Counted from the first letter of the stretch, positions 1 through 8,640 are shown. The stretch is DNA of 64,000 bases from Couchioplanes caeruleus (GCF_003751945.1 NZ_RJKL01000001.1:124001-188000); one strand, 5' to 3'. A program made the numbers and translations. Notes: generated by a model not told the origin, from the letters alone.

Positions 1-1
1 C

Positions 2-124
2 ACCGACGCGACCCTGGTCGCGATGCTCGCCGCCCTGGCCACCGAGCGCGCCGCGGCCGGCCGCCGGCTGAGCGCCGACGCCGTCGGGCTGCTCAACCGG
101 CACCTTCTGCGCAAGGAGGACTGA
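2..124 (+). CDS. EboA-like protein, C-terminal end only (cut by window edge)
   Basis: Forty codons of an open frame run from the left edge to a TGA at 122-124 that overlaps the ATG of the next gene (TGATG). The visible end is alanine- and leucine-rich and helical, finishing in NRHLLRKED. By itself it is not diagnostic. It is called EboA-like because it is directly coupled to a TatD-type hydrolase and an EboE gene, the order seen in ebo operons. EboA has no known enzymatic activity. The call rests on context. Confidence 0.5.
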   Translation, partial: TDATLVAMLAALATERAAAGRRLSADAVGLLNRHLLRKED

Positions 125-972
125 TGCGCGTCTTCGACCCGCACATCCACATGACCTCACGGACCACCGACGACTACCGCAGGATGGCGGACCACGGCGT
201 ACGGGCGGTGGTCGAGCCCGCGTTCTGGCTCGGGCAGCCGCGCACCAACCCGGGCTCCTTCACCGACTACTTCGACTCGCTGCTCGGGTGGGAGCCGTAC
301 CGGGCCTCGCAGTTCGGCATCCGCCACCACGCCACCCTGGCGCTCAATCCCAAGGAGGCCAACGACCCACGCTGCAAGGGGGTGCTCGACCTGCTGCCGC
401 GCTACCTCGACAAGGACGGCGTGGTCGCGGTCGGCGAGATCGGGTACGACGCGATGACGCCGGCCGAGGACGAGGCCTTCGCCGCCCAACTGGAGCTCGC
501 GGTCCGGTACGAGCTGCCCGCGCTGGTGCACACCCCGCACCGCGACAAGGCGTCGGGCACCCGCCGCAGCCTGGACGTCGTCGCCGCCTCGGGCATCGAC
601 CCCGGCATGGTCGCCGTCGACCACCTCAACGAGGTCACCGTCGCGGCGGTGCGCGACTCCGGCTGCTGGACGGCCTTCTCCATCTACCCCGAGACCAAGA
701 TGTCGCCGTCGCGGATGGTGGAGATCCTGAAGGAGTACGGCACCGAGCGGGTGCTGGTCAACTCCGCCGCCGACTGGGGGCACTCGGATCCACTGCTGAC
801 CGTCGCCACCGGGCGGGCGATGCTCGCGGCCGGCTTCACCGCCGACGACGTCGACCGGGTGCTGTGGCGCAACCCCGCCGAGTTCTACGGCCGGTCGGGG
901 CGCCTCGACCTCTCCGCGCCCGACGGATCGGGGGCGTACGCCGGCAGCTCGATCGCCCGGGGAGGCAGTTGA
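124..972 (+). CDS. TatD-family metal-dependent hydrolase (EboB-type)
   Basis: A 282-residue amidohydrolase-fold TIM barrel. The N-terminus carries the metal-binding HIH (FDPHIHMTSR), a GEIGYD motif lies near residue 100, VHTPH near 138, VDHLNE near 163 and NSAADWG near 218, which together supply the usual TatD metal ligands. Starts by TGATG overlap with the EboA-like frame and ends by ATGA overlap with eboE, so translation is probably coupled. In ebo operons this hydrolase is needed for trafficking of a secondary metabolite precursor; its substrate is unknown. The family call is firm, the ebo role is inferred from neighbours. Confidence 0.85.
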   Translation: MRVFDPHIHMTSRTTDDYRRMADHGVRAVVEPAFWLGQPRTNPGSFTDYFDSLLGWEPYRASQFGIRHHATLALNPKEANDPRCKGVLDLLPRYLDKDGVVAVGEIGYDAMTPAEDEAFAAQLELAVRYELPALVHTPHRDKASGTRRSLDVVAASGIDPGMVAVDHLNEVTVAAVRDSGCWTAFSIYPETKMSPSRMVEILKEYGTERVLVNSAADWGHSDPLLTVATGRAMLAAGFTADDVDRVLWRNPAEFYGRSGRLDLSAPDGSGAYAGSSIARGGS

Positions 973-2123
973 TGCGCCTGTACCACCCCGACGGGACCAC
1001 TGTGCATCTGTCGTACTGTACCAATGTCCATGCCGCCGAGAGCCTCGAGGGGATCCTGGCGCAGCTCGACACGTACGCCGTGCCGGTCCGCGAGCGCCTC
1101 GGCGCCGATGTGCTCGGACTCGGGCTGTGGCTGGCCGCGCCGGTGGCCGCCGGGCTCGCCGGTGCGCCGGGCGACCGGCAGCGCCTGCGCCGCGCCCTGG
1201 ACGCCCGGGGGCTGGAGGTGGTGACCCTCAACGGGTTCCCGTACCAGGCGTTCCAGGAGCCCGTGGTCAAGCACGCCGTCTACCAGCCCGACTGGACCAC
1301 GCCGCAGCGGCTCGCGTACACGCGGGACCTGGCCCGGGTTCTGACCGACCTGCTTCCCGGCGACGCCGCGCGCGGGTCGATCTCCACGCTGCCACTGGCC
1401 TGGCACGAGCCCTGGGACGCGGGGCGGGCGAGTGCCTGCCGCCGCGCCCTCGACGAACTGGCCCGCGACCTGCACGAGCTGCCGAGGCCGGTGCGGGTGG
1501 CCTTCGAGCCCGAGCCGGGCTGCATCATCGAGACGACCGAGGAGGCGGTCGCCCTGCTCGGCGAGGCCGACACGTCGGTGCTCGGCGTCTGCCTCGACCT
1601 CGCCCATCTTGCCTGCGCGTGGGAGGAACCGGCGCAGGCCCTGCGGCGGCTGCGCGAGGCGGGCCTGCCGGTGGTCAAGACCCAGATCTCCGCCGCGCTG
1701 GCCAGCGCCGACCCGCGCCGCGACGCCGCCGTGCTCGGCGAGTACGCCGAACCGCGTTTCCTGCACCAGACCCGGGGCTCGTCCGGGCTGCGCGCCGACG
1801 ATCTCGACGCCGCACTGGCCACGCCCGGCGGCGACGCACAGCCCTGGCGGGTGCACTACCACGTACCGCTGCACTCCCCGCCCGTCCCGCCGCTGCGGTC
1901 CACCGTCGACGTGCTGGCCGAAGCCCTGCGGGAGCTGCTCGGCGGCGACACGGCCGACTGCGACCACCTCGACGTGGAGACGTACACCTGGCATGTGCTG
2001 CCGCCGGCATCGCGACCGGCGGGCCCGGCGGAGCTGGCCTCCGGCATCGCCGCGGAGCTCTTCTTCGCCCGCGCCCAGCTCGCCGCGCTCGGGCTCGCGA
2101 CCGCCCAGGGGGTGCCGTCGTGA
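972..2123 (+). CDS. eboE: Metabolite traffic protein EboE (xylose-isomerase-like TIM barrel)
   Basis: 383 residues, starting at the ATG inside ATGA shared with the upstream TatD gene. The N-terminus (LSYCTNVHAAES) with the later AFEPEPGC, GVCLDLAHLAC and VKTQIS motifs is typical of EboE, a member of the sugar-phosphate isomerase/epimerase (AP endonuclease 2) fold. The conserved acidic and His residues would bind a metal. In cyanobacteria the ebo genes are required to move the scytonemin monomer to the periplasm; the actinobacterial cargo is not known. Ends in GTGA overlap with the next gene. Confidence 0.85.
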   Translation: MRLYHPDGTTVHLSYCTNVHAAESLEGILAQLDTYAVPVRERLGADVLGLGLWLAAPVAAGLAGAPGDRQRLRRALDARGLEVVTLNGFPYQAFQEPVVKHAVYQPDWTTPQRLAYTRDLARVLTDLLPGDAARGSISTLPLAWHEPWDAGRASACRRALDELARDLHELPRPVRVAFEPEPGCIIETTEEAVALLGEADTSVLGVCLDLAHLACAWEEPAQALRRLREAGLPVVKTQISAALASADPRRDAAVLGEYAEPRFLHQTRGSSGLRADDLDAALATPGGDAQPWRVHYHVPLHSPPVPPLRSTVDVLAEALRELLGGDTADCDHLDVETYTWHVLPPASRPAGPAELASGIAAELFFARAQLAALGLATAQGVPS

Positions 2124-3502
2124 GGCCCGTGGTGGTGCTCGACGTCGTCGGCCTGACCCCGCGGCTGCTGCGACACATGCCCCGCCTCACGCGGCTCGCC
2201 GAGTCCGGCTTCCAGGCGCCACTGGGCACCGTGCTGCCGGCGGTGACGTGCTCGGTGCAGTCGACCTTCCTCACCGGCACCATGCCCAGCGGGCACGGCA
2301 TCGTCGGCAACGGTTGGTACTTCCGTGACCTCGGCGAGGTGCTGCTCTGGCGCCAGCACCACGCCCTGGTCCGGGGCGAGAAGGTGTGGGACGCCGCCCG
2401 GGCGCTCGCCCCGGGCTACACCGTCGCCAACATCTGCTGGTGGTACGCGATGGGCGCCCCGGCCGACTGGACGGTGACGCCGCGGCCGATCTACCACGCC
2501 GACGGACGCAAGGATCCGGACTGCTACACGTACCCGCCGGAGCTGCACGACGACCTGACCGGCGAGCTCGGCACCTTCCCGCTGTTCAGCTACTGGGGCG
2601 CGAACGCCGGGATCGCCTCCTCGGCGTGGATCTGCGGCGCGGCACGGCGGATCATGGCCGCGCACGACCCCGACCTGACCCTGGTCTATGTCCCGCACCT
2701 CGACTACGACCTGCAACGCCACGGTCCCTCGGCCCCGCGGGCGGCCACGGCCGCCGCCGAGGTGGACGCCACCCTGGGACCGCTGCTCGACGCCGCCGCC
2801 GACCGCGGCGCGACCGTCGTCGCCCTGTCCGAATACGGCATCACGGACGTGTCCCGGCCCGTCGACGTCAACCGGCTGCTGCGCGCCGAGGGCCTCCTGC
2901 ACGTGTACACCCAGGCCGGGATGGAATACCTCGACCCCTGGACTTCCCGGGCCTTCGCCGTGGCCGACCACCAGATCGCCCACGTCTACGTGGCGGCGGC
3001 CGACGACGTCCCGGCCGTGGCGAAACTCTGCGCCGGCCTGCCCGGTGTCGCCGAGGTGCTGGACCGGCCCGCCCAGGCCGCGCACGGGCTCGACCACGAA
3101 CGCTCGGGCGAGCTCGTGCTCGTCGCCGAGCCCGACGCCTGGTTCACCTACTACTACTGGCTCGACGACGCCGCGGCGCCCGACTTCGCGCGGCTGGTCG
3201 AGATCCACCGCAAGCCGGGCTACGACCCGGCCGAGCTCTTCTTCGACCCGGCCGGCCCGGCCGCCGCCCGGGGCCGCGCCACGCTGGCCCTGCTGCGCAA
3301 GAAGCTCGGGATGCGCTACACGATGAGCGTGGTCGGCCTGGACGCCGGAGCCCGCGCGGTCCGCGGCTCCCACGGGCGCCTGCCCGCCGACCCGGCCGAC
3401 GCGCCGGTGCTGCTCTGCTCCGACCCCGCGGCCGAGCGGGCGGCTGTCGGCGCCACCGAGGTGAAGGGACTGCTGCTCGAGCTCGCGGGGCTGACGTCGT
3501 GA
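2120..3502 (+). CDS. Alkaline-phosphatase-fold (nucleotide pyrophosphatase/phosphodiesterase-like) protein of the ebo operon
   Basis: 460 residues from a GTG that overlaps the eboE stop. The start VVVLDVVGLTPRLLRH contains the first metal-binding Asp, TVLPAVTCSVQS holds the Thr that is the nucleophile in type I phosphodiesterases, and VYVPHLDYDLQRHGP holds a further Asp and His. The motif that is SDHG in typical family members reads LSEYGI here, so the metal site is altered relative to classical NPP enzymes. This corresponds to the EboF-type component. It overlaps the polyprenyl synthase by GTGA. Substrate unknown. Confidence 0.8.
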   Translation: MRPVVVLDVVGLTPRLLRHMPRLTRLAESGFQAPLGTVLPAVTCSVQSTFLTGTMPSGHGIVGNGWYFRDLGEVLLWRQHHALVRGEKVWDAARALAPGYTVANICWWYAMGAPADWTVTPRPIYHADGRKDPDCYTYPPELHDDLTGELGTFPLFSYWGANAGIASSAWICGAARRIMAAHDPDLTLVYVPHLDYDLQRHGPSAPRAATAAAEVDATLGPLLDAAADRGATVVALSEYGITDVSRPVDVNRLLRAEGLLHVYTQAGMEYLDPWTSRAFAVADHQIAHVYVAAADDVPAVAKLCAGLPGVAEVLDRPAQAAHGLDHERSGELVLVAEPDAWFTYYYWLDDAAAPDFARLVEIHRKPGYDPAELFFDPAGPAAARGRATLALLRKKLGMRYTMSVVGLDAGARAVRGSHGRLPADPADAPVLLCSDPAAERAAVGATEVKGLLLELAGLTS

Positions 3503-4569
3503 CGGTCGGGACGGCCGCGCAGACCGACGCCGCCGGGCTGGCCCGCCGGTGCGAGGCGGTGCTCGTCGCGTACCTGGACCGGCAGCGCCCGCACTGGCCC
3601 GACGGCACGCCCCGCGGGGTGCTCGACGCCGTCCGCCGGTTCGTGCTCGCCGACGGCAAGCGCCTGCGCCCGATGTTCTGCTACTGGGGCTGGCGCGGCG
3701 CCGGGCAGCCCGACGGCCAGGCGATCGTCGCGGCCGCCGCGGCGCTCGAGCTGTTCCACGCCTTCGCCCTGATCCACGACGACATCATGGACGGCAGCGC
3801 GCTGCGCCGCGGCCAGCCGACCGTGCACCGCCACTTCGCCGACCTGCACGCCCGCCACCGCTGGCGCGGCGAGGCCGTCCGGTACGGCCACAGCGCCGCC
3901 CTGCTCTGCGGCGATCTCTGCGCCGCATGGGCGGACCACATGTTCCACGACTGCGGGCTACCCATCGAGTGGATCCACCGCGGCTACCGGGTGTTCACGG
4001 TGATGCGCACGGAGGTCATCGCCGGGCAGTATCTGGACCTGGTGTCCGGCGTCGGCGACGGCTCGGTCGCCGGGGCGCTCACCGTGATCCGGATGAAGGC
4101 CGCCCGCTACACCGTCACCCGGCCGCTGCAGATCGGCGCCGGACTGGCCGGGGCCGGGCCGCGGCTGCAGGCGGCGCTGCAGGCGTTCGGCGATCCGCTC
4201 GGCGACGCCTTCCAGTTGCGCGACGACGTGCTCGGCGTCTTCGGCGACCCCGCCGTCACCGGCAAGCCGGTCCTGGACGACCTGCGCGAGGGTAAGCCCA
4301 CCGCGATGCTGGCGATGGCCCGCGACCGCGCCGACCGGACCCAGCACGCGCGGATCCGCGAGCTCTTCGGCGCACCCGGCCTCGACGAGGCGGGAGCGGG
4401 GGAGTTGCGGGCGATCATCGAGGCGACCGGGGCGAGGGAGGGGATCGAGGACCTGATCGGCCGGCGCGCCGCCGCGGCGACCGCGGCCCTGGACCGGGCG
4501 CCGCTCACCCCGGACGCGCGGGCCGCCCTGGCCGCGCTGGCGGCGTCGGTCGTCGCGCGGCATCGCTGA
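3499..4569 (+). CDS. Polyprenyl (geranylgeranyl/farnesyl-type) diphosphate synthase
   Basis: 356 residues, GTG start overlapping the upstream stop. Condenses isopentenyl diphosphate with allylic diphosphates. The GKRLRP substrate motif lies near residue 53, the first Asp-rich motif DDIMD near 94, and the second is RDDVLGVFGDP near 236 followed by GKP. Chain length cannot be read safely. As the last gene of the ebo transcription unit it suggests that the trafficked metabolite is prenylated or that a prenyl carrier is made; a UbiA-type EboC, if present, would be upstream of the window. Confidence 0.9.
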   Translation: MTVGTAAQTDAAGLARRCEAVLVAYLDRQRPHWPDGTPRGVLDAVRRFVLADGKRLRPMFCYWGWRGAGQPDGQAIVAAAAALELFHAFALIHDDIMDGSALRRGQPTVHRHFADLHARHRWRGEAVRYGHSAALLCGDLCAAWADHMFHDCGLPIEWIHRGYRVFTVMRTEVIAGQYLDLVSGVGDGSVAGALTVIRMKAARYTVTRPLQIGAGLAGAGPRLQAALQAFGDPLGDAFQLRDDVLGVFGDPAVTGKPVLDDLREGKPTAMLAMARDRADRTQHARIRELFGAPGLDEAGAGELRAIIEATGAREGIEDLIGRRAAAATAALDRAPLTPDARAALAALAASVVARHR

Positions 4570-4609
4570 TCCTCTCCCGCGCCCGGGCTCCGGATGGCAT
4601 CATCACGCC

Positions 4610-5290
4610 ATGCGTGAAGTGGTGGACGGCGTGTTCGAGCTCGGCATCGGCTATGTCCACGTGCATCTGGTCGTCACCGACGACGGCGTCGTGCTCGTCG
4701 ACACCGGACTGCCGGGCAAGTCCGCGCGGATCGGCCGGGCCCTGCACGACATCCGCCGCACGATCGGCGACGTCACCACCGTGCTGCTCACCCACCACCA
4801 TCCCGACCACACCGGCGGCCTCGCCGAGGTGCGCCGCCGCTCGGGGGCGCGGGTCGTCGCCCATCGCGACGACGTGCCGTACGTGACCGGCGAGACCCAG
4901 GCCGTCTCCCGGCACCCGGTGGTGAAGCTGGTCGGCCTCTTCATGGGCAAGGCCGAGCCCGCGACGGTCGACGAGGTGGTGAGCGTGGACGGCGCCGTAC
5001 CGGTGCCGGGCTTCACCGCGCTGCACACGCCCGGGCACACTCCCGGCCACCTGTCGTACCTGCTGGATCGCGCAGGCGGGGTGCTCTTCGCCGGCGACGC
5101 GGCGGCCGGGCGGGGCAGGGGACGGATCGGCAGCGCGCCGAAGATGGTCTCGGCGGATCTCGACGCCCAGCGCCGCAGCGTCGCACGGCTCGCCGGCCTC
5201 GACTTCGATCACGCCGTCTTCGGCCACGGACCCGCTCTGACCGGGCGCGCCGTCGAGGCGTTCCGCACCTTCGCCGCCTCCGGTCGCTGA
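4610..5290 (+). CDS. MBL-fold metallo-hydrolase
   Basis: 226 residues. The zinc-binding THHHPDHTGG motif is near residue 62, HTPGHTPGH near 139, FAGDAA near 157 and FGHGP near 204, giving a complete glyoxalase II-like MBL site. No Shine-Dalgarno sequence is visible and the start is 40 bp after the polyprenyl synthase, so it may or may not be co-transcribed with it. The last five codons (Ala-Ser-Gly-Arg-stop and flanking bases) form the first unit of the tandem repeat that follows the gene. Substrate unknown. Confidence 0.85.
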   Translation: MREVVDGVFELGIGYVHVHLVVTDDGVVLVDTGLPGKSARIGRALHDIRRTIGDVTTVLLTHHHPDHTGGLAEVRRRSGARVVAHRDDVPYVTGETQAVSRHPVVKLVGLFMGKAEPATVDEVVSVDGAVPVPGFTALHTPGHTPGHLSYLLDRAGGVLFAGDAAAGRGRGRIGSAPKMVSADLDAQRRSVARLAGLDFDHAVFGHGPALTGRAVEAFRTFAASGR

Positions 5291-5430
5291 GCCTCCGGTC
5301 GCCGGCCTCCGGTCGCTGAGCCTCCGGTCGCCGGCCTCCGGTCGTGAGCCTTTGGTCGCCTCCGGTCGCTGAGCCTTTGGTGACCGAGCCGGGCCGCCGG
5401 TCGCTGAGCCGCCGGGCCGAGCCGGGCGGA
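5276..5430. repeat. Degenerate tandem repeat seeded by the 3' end of the MBL gene
   Basis: The 14-15-nt unit gcctccggtcgctga (or gcctccggtcgccg) is repeated about six times with decay toward the right (variants gcctttggtcg, gccgccggtcgctga). The first copy is the coding end of the MBL gene including its stop codon; the rest is noncoding. It fills most of the gap to the next gene. Confidence 0.8.
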
Positions 5431-5496
5431 GCCGAGCCGATCGATGTCCGTGTACCCGTTCGGGTCGAGGGTGGACGCGCCCGCGGCTCGCGGTGC

Positions 5497-5502
5497 TAGC
5501 TT
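5497..5502 (+). promoter_or_regulatory. -10 element TAGCTT for a leaderless gene
   Basis: TAGCTT ends six nucleotides before the GTG at 5509, placing the transcription start on the start codon. No convincing -35 hexamer is present. Confidence 0.5.
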
Positions 5503-5508
5503 GCTGGG

Positions 5509-5928
5509 GTGTCCGAGCTTTCGGGGATGTCCGAGGAGGAGCGGCGTCAGCTCCTGGCCGAGTACGAGGCGCTGCGCGACGACATCGCGGTGCGTGCCGT
5601 CAACCGGGACCTGGCCGCCCTCTCGGCGGCCGATGCCCAGCACGCCGCCCACCGCGAGGAACGCCTGGCCTGGGAACTGCTCGGCGTGCTGCGCGACGCA
5701 CGCCGGGAGGAGCCGGCCAACCTGAGGCTCGTGGCGCAGGTCGACCAGGCCGAGGCGGCGTACGAGATGGCCCGGGAACTGGCCGAGACGGTCAGCCGCG
5801 CCGCGGAGGAACTCGCCACGCGGGCACTCGAATTCGCCCAGACCGACGCCCGGCGACTGTACGAGCTCGGCGTGCGGATCCGGGCGGCCCGGGCGTCCGG
5901 GCCGGACGCCGCCATCCCGCCTCCGTGA
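5509..5928 (+). CDS. Hypothetical helical protein
   Basis: 139 residues, not assigned to a family. The sequence is charged and almost wholly helical (SEEERRQLLAEYEALRDD at the start; alternating Glu/Ala/Arg heptads through residue 125) and ends in a short Pro-rich tail. It resembles a single long coiled coil without membrane segments. The GTG start is supported by a -10 box six nucleotides upstream; a second possible start, the Met at residue 7, lies in the same frame. Function unknown. Confidence 0.65.
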   Translation: MSELSGMSEEERRQLLAEYEALRDDIAVRAVNRDLAALSAADAQHAAHREERLAWELLGVLRDARREEPANLRLVAQVDQAEAAYEMARELAETVSRAAEELATRALEFAQTDARRLYELGVRIRAARASGPDAAIPPP

Positions 5929-5973
5929 GGCAGGCGCGGCCCCCGCGCACTCGTCCCGGGGTCCCGGTTCTCG

Positions 5974-5979
5974 TAGGAT
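5974..5979 (+). promoter_or_regulatory. -10 element TAGGAT for a leaderless gene
   Basis: TAGGAT lies six nucleotides before the ATG at 5986, so the predicted transcript begins at the start codon. Confidence 0.55.
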
Positions 5980-5985
5980 GCCACC

Positions 5986-6399
5986 ATGCTGGCGGTCTCC
6001 TGGCGTGACGTCGTCCTCGCGGTGCTGCCCTCGGCCACGCTCGCCGGCGGCGCGTCCGCGCAGGCGGTCGCGGCCGCGGGGGAGCGGCTCGGCGCGGCGC
6101 TCCCGGAGGACCTCGCCGAGCTGCTGCGCGACACCGGCGGCGTGCGTGGCCGCGACGGTGTGGCCGTGGTATGGCCGGTGGAGCGCATCGTGCGCGACAA
6201 CCTCGAACTCCGCGCCGATGCTCCCTCCGGCGCTCTCCTGTTCTTCGGCGGCGGTGACACGGAGCTGGTCGGCTGCGTCCCCACGGACCCGTCCTGCGGC
6301 ATCGTCGCCTGGCAGCGGCGGACCGGCGAGCGTCGTACGGTCGCGACCGACCTGGCGGACTACGTGACCCGCGCTCTCGCCGGCCAGAACCGGGGCTGA
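5986..6399 (+). CDS. SMI1/KNR4 (SUKH)-like protein
   Basis: 137 residues. The early segment AGERLGAALPEDLAELLRDTGGV matches the SUKH pattern of a Gly/Leu-Pro-xx-Leu helix followed by a Gly-Val turn, and a LLFFGGGDTELVG core strand pair follows. SUKH proteins often act as immunity proteins for polymorphic toxins, but no toxin gene lies beside it, so it may be a stand-alone member. Leaderless promoter geometry supports the ATG start. Confidence 0.6.
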   Translation: MLAVSWRDVVLAVLPSATLAGGASAQAVAAAGERLGAALPEDLAELLRDTGGVRGRDGVAVVWPVERIVRDNLELRADAPSGALLFFGGGDTELVGCVPTDPSCGIVAWQRRTGERRTVATDLADYVTRALAGQNRG

Positions 6400-6448
6400 C
6401 CCGCGCGCGAGCCCGCATGAACGGGTCGCTCCGGGGTACGCGCCGGAG

Positions 6449-7246
6449 ATGACCGTGAACGCGAGCGTCACCTTCGTGGGCAACGCGACGACCGTGCTGC
6501 GCCTGGGCGGCTTCACCCTGCTCACCGACCCCGCCTTCGGACCGGCGGGCAGCCGCGTCTACCTCGGCAAGGGTCTGTGGACGAAGCGGGTGCTCGACCC
6601 GGTCCTGGAGGTGGTCGACGTCGCGGCGCTGGACGCCGTCCTGTTGTCGCATCTGCACGGCGACCACTTCGACCGGTCCGCGCGCCGCGATCTGCCGCCC
6701 GGGCTGCCGATCGTCACCACCCCGCAGGCGCAGCGCAGGCTGCGGCGCACGCGGTTCACCGAGGCCCGCGGCCTCGCGACCTGGGAGACCTGCGACTGGG
6801 AACGCGGCGGCCAGCGGCTGCGCGTCACGGCCGTGCCGGGAAGACACGGACCCGGCCCGGTCGACAGGCTGCTGCCGGCGGTGATGGGATCCGTGCTCGA
6901 ACTGGAGACCGAGGGGCGCTGCCGCCTGCGGATGTACGTCACGGGCGACACCCTCTACGGCCCGTGGCTCCAGGAGATCCCGCGGCGGTGCGGCCCGATC
7001 GACGCCATGCTCATCCACCTCGGGGGCACGCGGGTGCTCGGCATGCTGCTGACCATGGACGACCGGCACGGTGTGGCGACCACCGAGCTGATCCGGCCCG
7101 GGCTGACCGTGCCGATCCACAACGACGACTACAAGGTCCAGAAGGCGCCGCTGTCCGCGTACCTGAACCGGGCCCGCCGGGCGGGCCTGACCGGCATCCG
7201 GTCGGTGGAGCGGGGCGAGACCCTGGAGCTTCCGGTACGTGTCTGA
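6449..7246 (+). CDS. UlaG-like MBL-fold metallo-hydrolase
   Basis: 265 residues. The N-terminus FVGNATTVLRLGGFTLLTDP is typical of the UlaG/ComA-like MBL branch; SHLHGDHFD is the zinc motif (residues 69-77), with VPGRHG near 127, VTGDTLYG near 168, HLGGTRVLG near 190 and PIHNDDY near 228. A GGAG precedes the ATG closely. Such proteins act on small phosphodiester, lactone or amide substrates; which one here cannot be told. Confidence 0.85.
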   Translation: MTVNASVTFVGNATTVLRLGGFTLLTDPAFGPAGSRVYLGKGLWTKRVLDPVLEVVDVAALDAVLLSHLHGDHFDRSARRDLPPGLPIVTTPQAQRRLRRTRFTEARGLATWETCDWERGGQRLRVTAVPGRHGPGPVDRLLPAVMGSVLELETEGRCRLRMYVTGDTLYGPWLQEIPRRCGPIDAMLIHLGGTRVLGMLLTMDDRHGVATTELIRPGLTVPIHNDDYKVQKAPLSAYLNRARRAGLTGIRSVERGETLELPVRV

Positions 7247-7258
7247 GCGCGCCCGCTC

Positions 7259-7390
7259 TCAGGCGGGCCCGGGCAGGAGACCGAAGACGCTCAGCACCTC
7301 GGGCATCCGCGCCGCCGACGTCTTGAACGCGTCGATGACGGCCTGGCTCAGGGGTCTGATCCGGACGGACACCATCGCCTGGCGCGCCTT
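7259..7390 (-). pseudogene. Truncated Lrp/AsnC ligand-binding (RAM) domain fragment
   Basis: The minus strand encodes QAMVSVRIRPLSQAVIDAF followed by a run ending MPEVLSVFGLLPGPA and a TGA at 7259-7261. This matches the first strand, helix and second strand of the AsnC-type ligand-binding domain. The downstream part that would read GDDFL..HV, and the whole HTH domain, are missing. No start with a ribosome-binding site is seen. It lies just after the aminotransferase gene on the same strand, so it may be a relic of a regulator. Identification is by eye. Confidence 0.5.
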
Positions 7391-7437
7391 GGGGACCGGC
7401 CGTGACGTGGTGCGGGCCCGGTCCGGGCCGGGTGCGG

Positions 7438-8640
7438 CTACGTGCGGTCGGCCAGCACGGCCAGCAGGCGGTCGATGTGCTCCTCGGTGGTGCCGATGCC
7501 CGCGCTGGCCCGGATCGCCGCGCCGGGCGGCTCGGCCGCCGGGTCGAGGCGGTCGGTGGCCTCGCGCAGCAGGCGGCGGGTGAGTGGGTGGGCGCAGAAC
7601 AGCCCGGTCCGTACCCCGATCGCGTGGTCGCGGCCCAGGATCGTGCTGAGCTGGTCGTGGTCGCGGCCGAGGACCGCGAACGACACGATGCCGACCCGGG
7701 GCGCCTCCGGGCCGAACAGGCGCAGTTCCTCGACCCGGGGCAGCGCGGCGATGCCGGCGCGCAGGCGTGCCACGAGGCGGTGCTCCTCGGTCAGGTCGGC
7801 CTCGGCCAGGGCGCGGCAGGCGGTCGCCAGGGCCACCGCCCCGATCAGGTTGGGCGTGCCGGCCTCGTGCCGGGCCGGGCCGTCGTGCCACCGTACGGTG
7901 AAGTCGGACGACACCGCCGCGGTCGCGCCCCCGCCGGAGAGATACGGGGGTGCCGCGTCGAGCCAGTCGGCGCGCCCGGCGAGCACGCCCGCGCCGAACG
8001 GGGCGTAGACCTTGTGTCCCGACAAGGCCACGTAGTCGGCGCCCAGCGCGGTGATGTCCACGGGCCCGTGCGGGGCCAACTGTGCGGCGTCGACGGCGAT
8101 CCGGGCGCCGTGGCGGTGCGCGGTCTCGGCCAGCTCCGCGATCGGCCACAGCTCGCCCGTCACGTTGCTGGCCGCGGTGACCGCCACCAGCGCCGGGCCG
8201 GGCAGCCGGCGCAGCGCCCCGTCCAGTGTGGAGACCGCCTCCGCGGCCGAGCGCGGCACGCCGAGGCGTACCGGCTCGCGCCACGGCAGCAGGTTGGCGT
8301 GGTGCTCGGCGTCGAAGGTCACCACGGTGGTGCCGGCGGGCACGACATGGGCGAGCAGGTTCAGCGCGTCGGTGGTGTTGCGTGTGAAGACCACGGTGTC
8401 CTGCGGGCCGCAACCGAGATGCTCGTAGAGCGTTTCGCGGGCCTGCTCGTACTCGCGGGTGCTGCGCCGGGCGAGGGCCCCGGCTCCTCGGTGGACGCTG
8501 CCGTACCAGGGCAGCAGGTCGGCCACCGCCGCGGCGACGACGTCGAGGCAGGGCGCGGTGGCGGCGATGTCGAGGTTGGCGAACTCGACGCTGCTGCCGT
8601 CGGGGAGTTTGACCTCAGTGGGGCTCAGGACGCTGACCAT
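7438..8640 (-). CDS. Class V aminotransferase / cysteine-desulfurase-like PLP enzyme
   Basis: 400 residues. Fold type I PLP enzyme: FTRNTTDALNLLAH is the cofactor phosphate region, DAEHHANLLPW includes the His that stacks on PLP, VDAAQLAPH supplies the PLP-binding Asp, and SGHKVYAPFG carries the Schiff-base Lys (near residue 222). This is the pattern of NifS/Csd-type enzymes. It lies head to head with the MBL-rhodanese gene at 8781, which handles sulfur species, so a role in sulfur mobilisation is plausible. Substrate not established. Confidence 0.85.
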   Translation of the reverse strand: MVSVLSPTEVKLPDGSSVEFANLDIAATAPCLDVVAAAVADLLPWYGSVHRGAGALARRSTREYEQARETLYEHLGCGPQDTVVFTRNTTDALNLLAHVVPAGTTVVTFDAEHHANLLPWREPVRLGVPRSAAEAVSTLDGALRRLPGPALVAVTAASNVTGELWPIAELAETAHRHGARIAVDAAQLAPHGPVDITALGADYVALSGHKVYAPFGAGVLAGRADWLDAAPPYLSGGGATAAVSSDFTVRWHDGPARHEAGTPNLIGAVALATACRALAEADLTEEHRLVARLRAGIAALPRVEELRLFGPEAPRVGIVSFAVLGRDHDQLSTILGRDHAIGVRTGLFCAHPLTRRLLREATDRLDPAAEPPGAAIRASAGIGTTEEHIDRLLAVLADRT

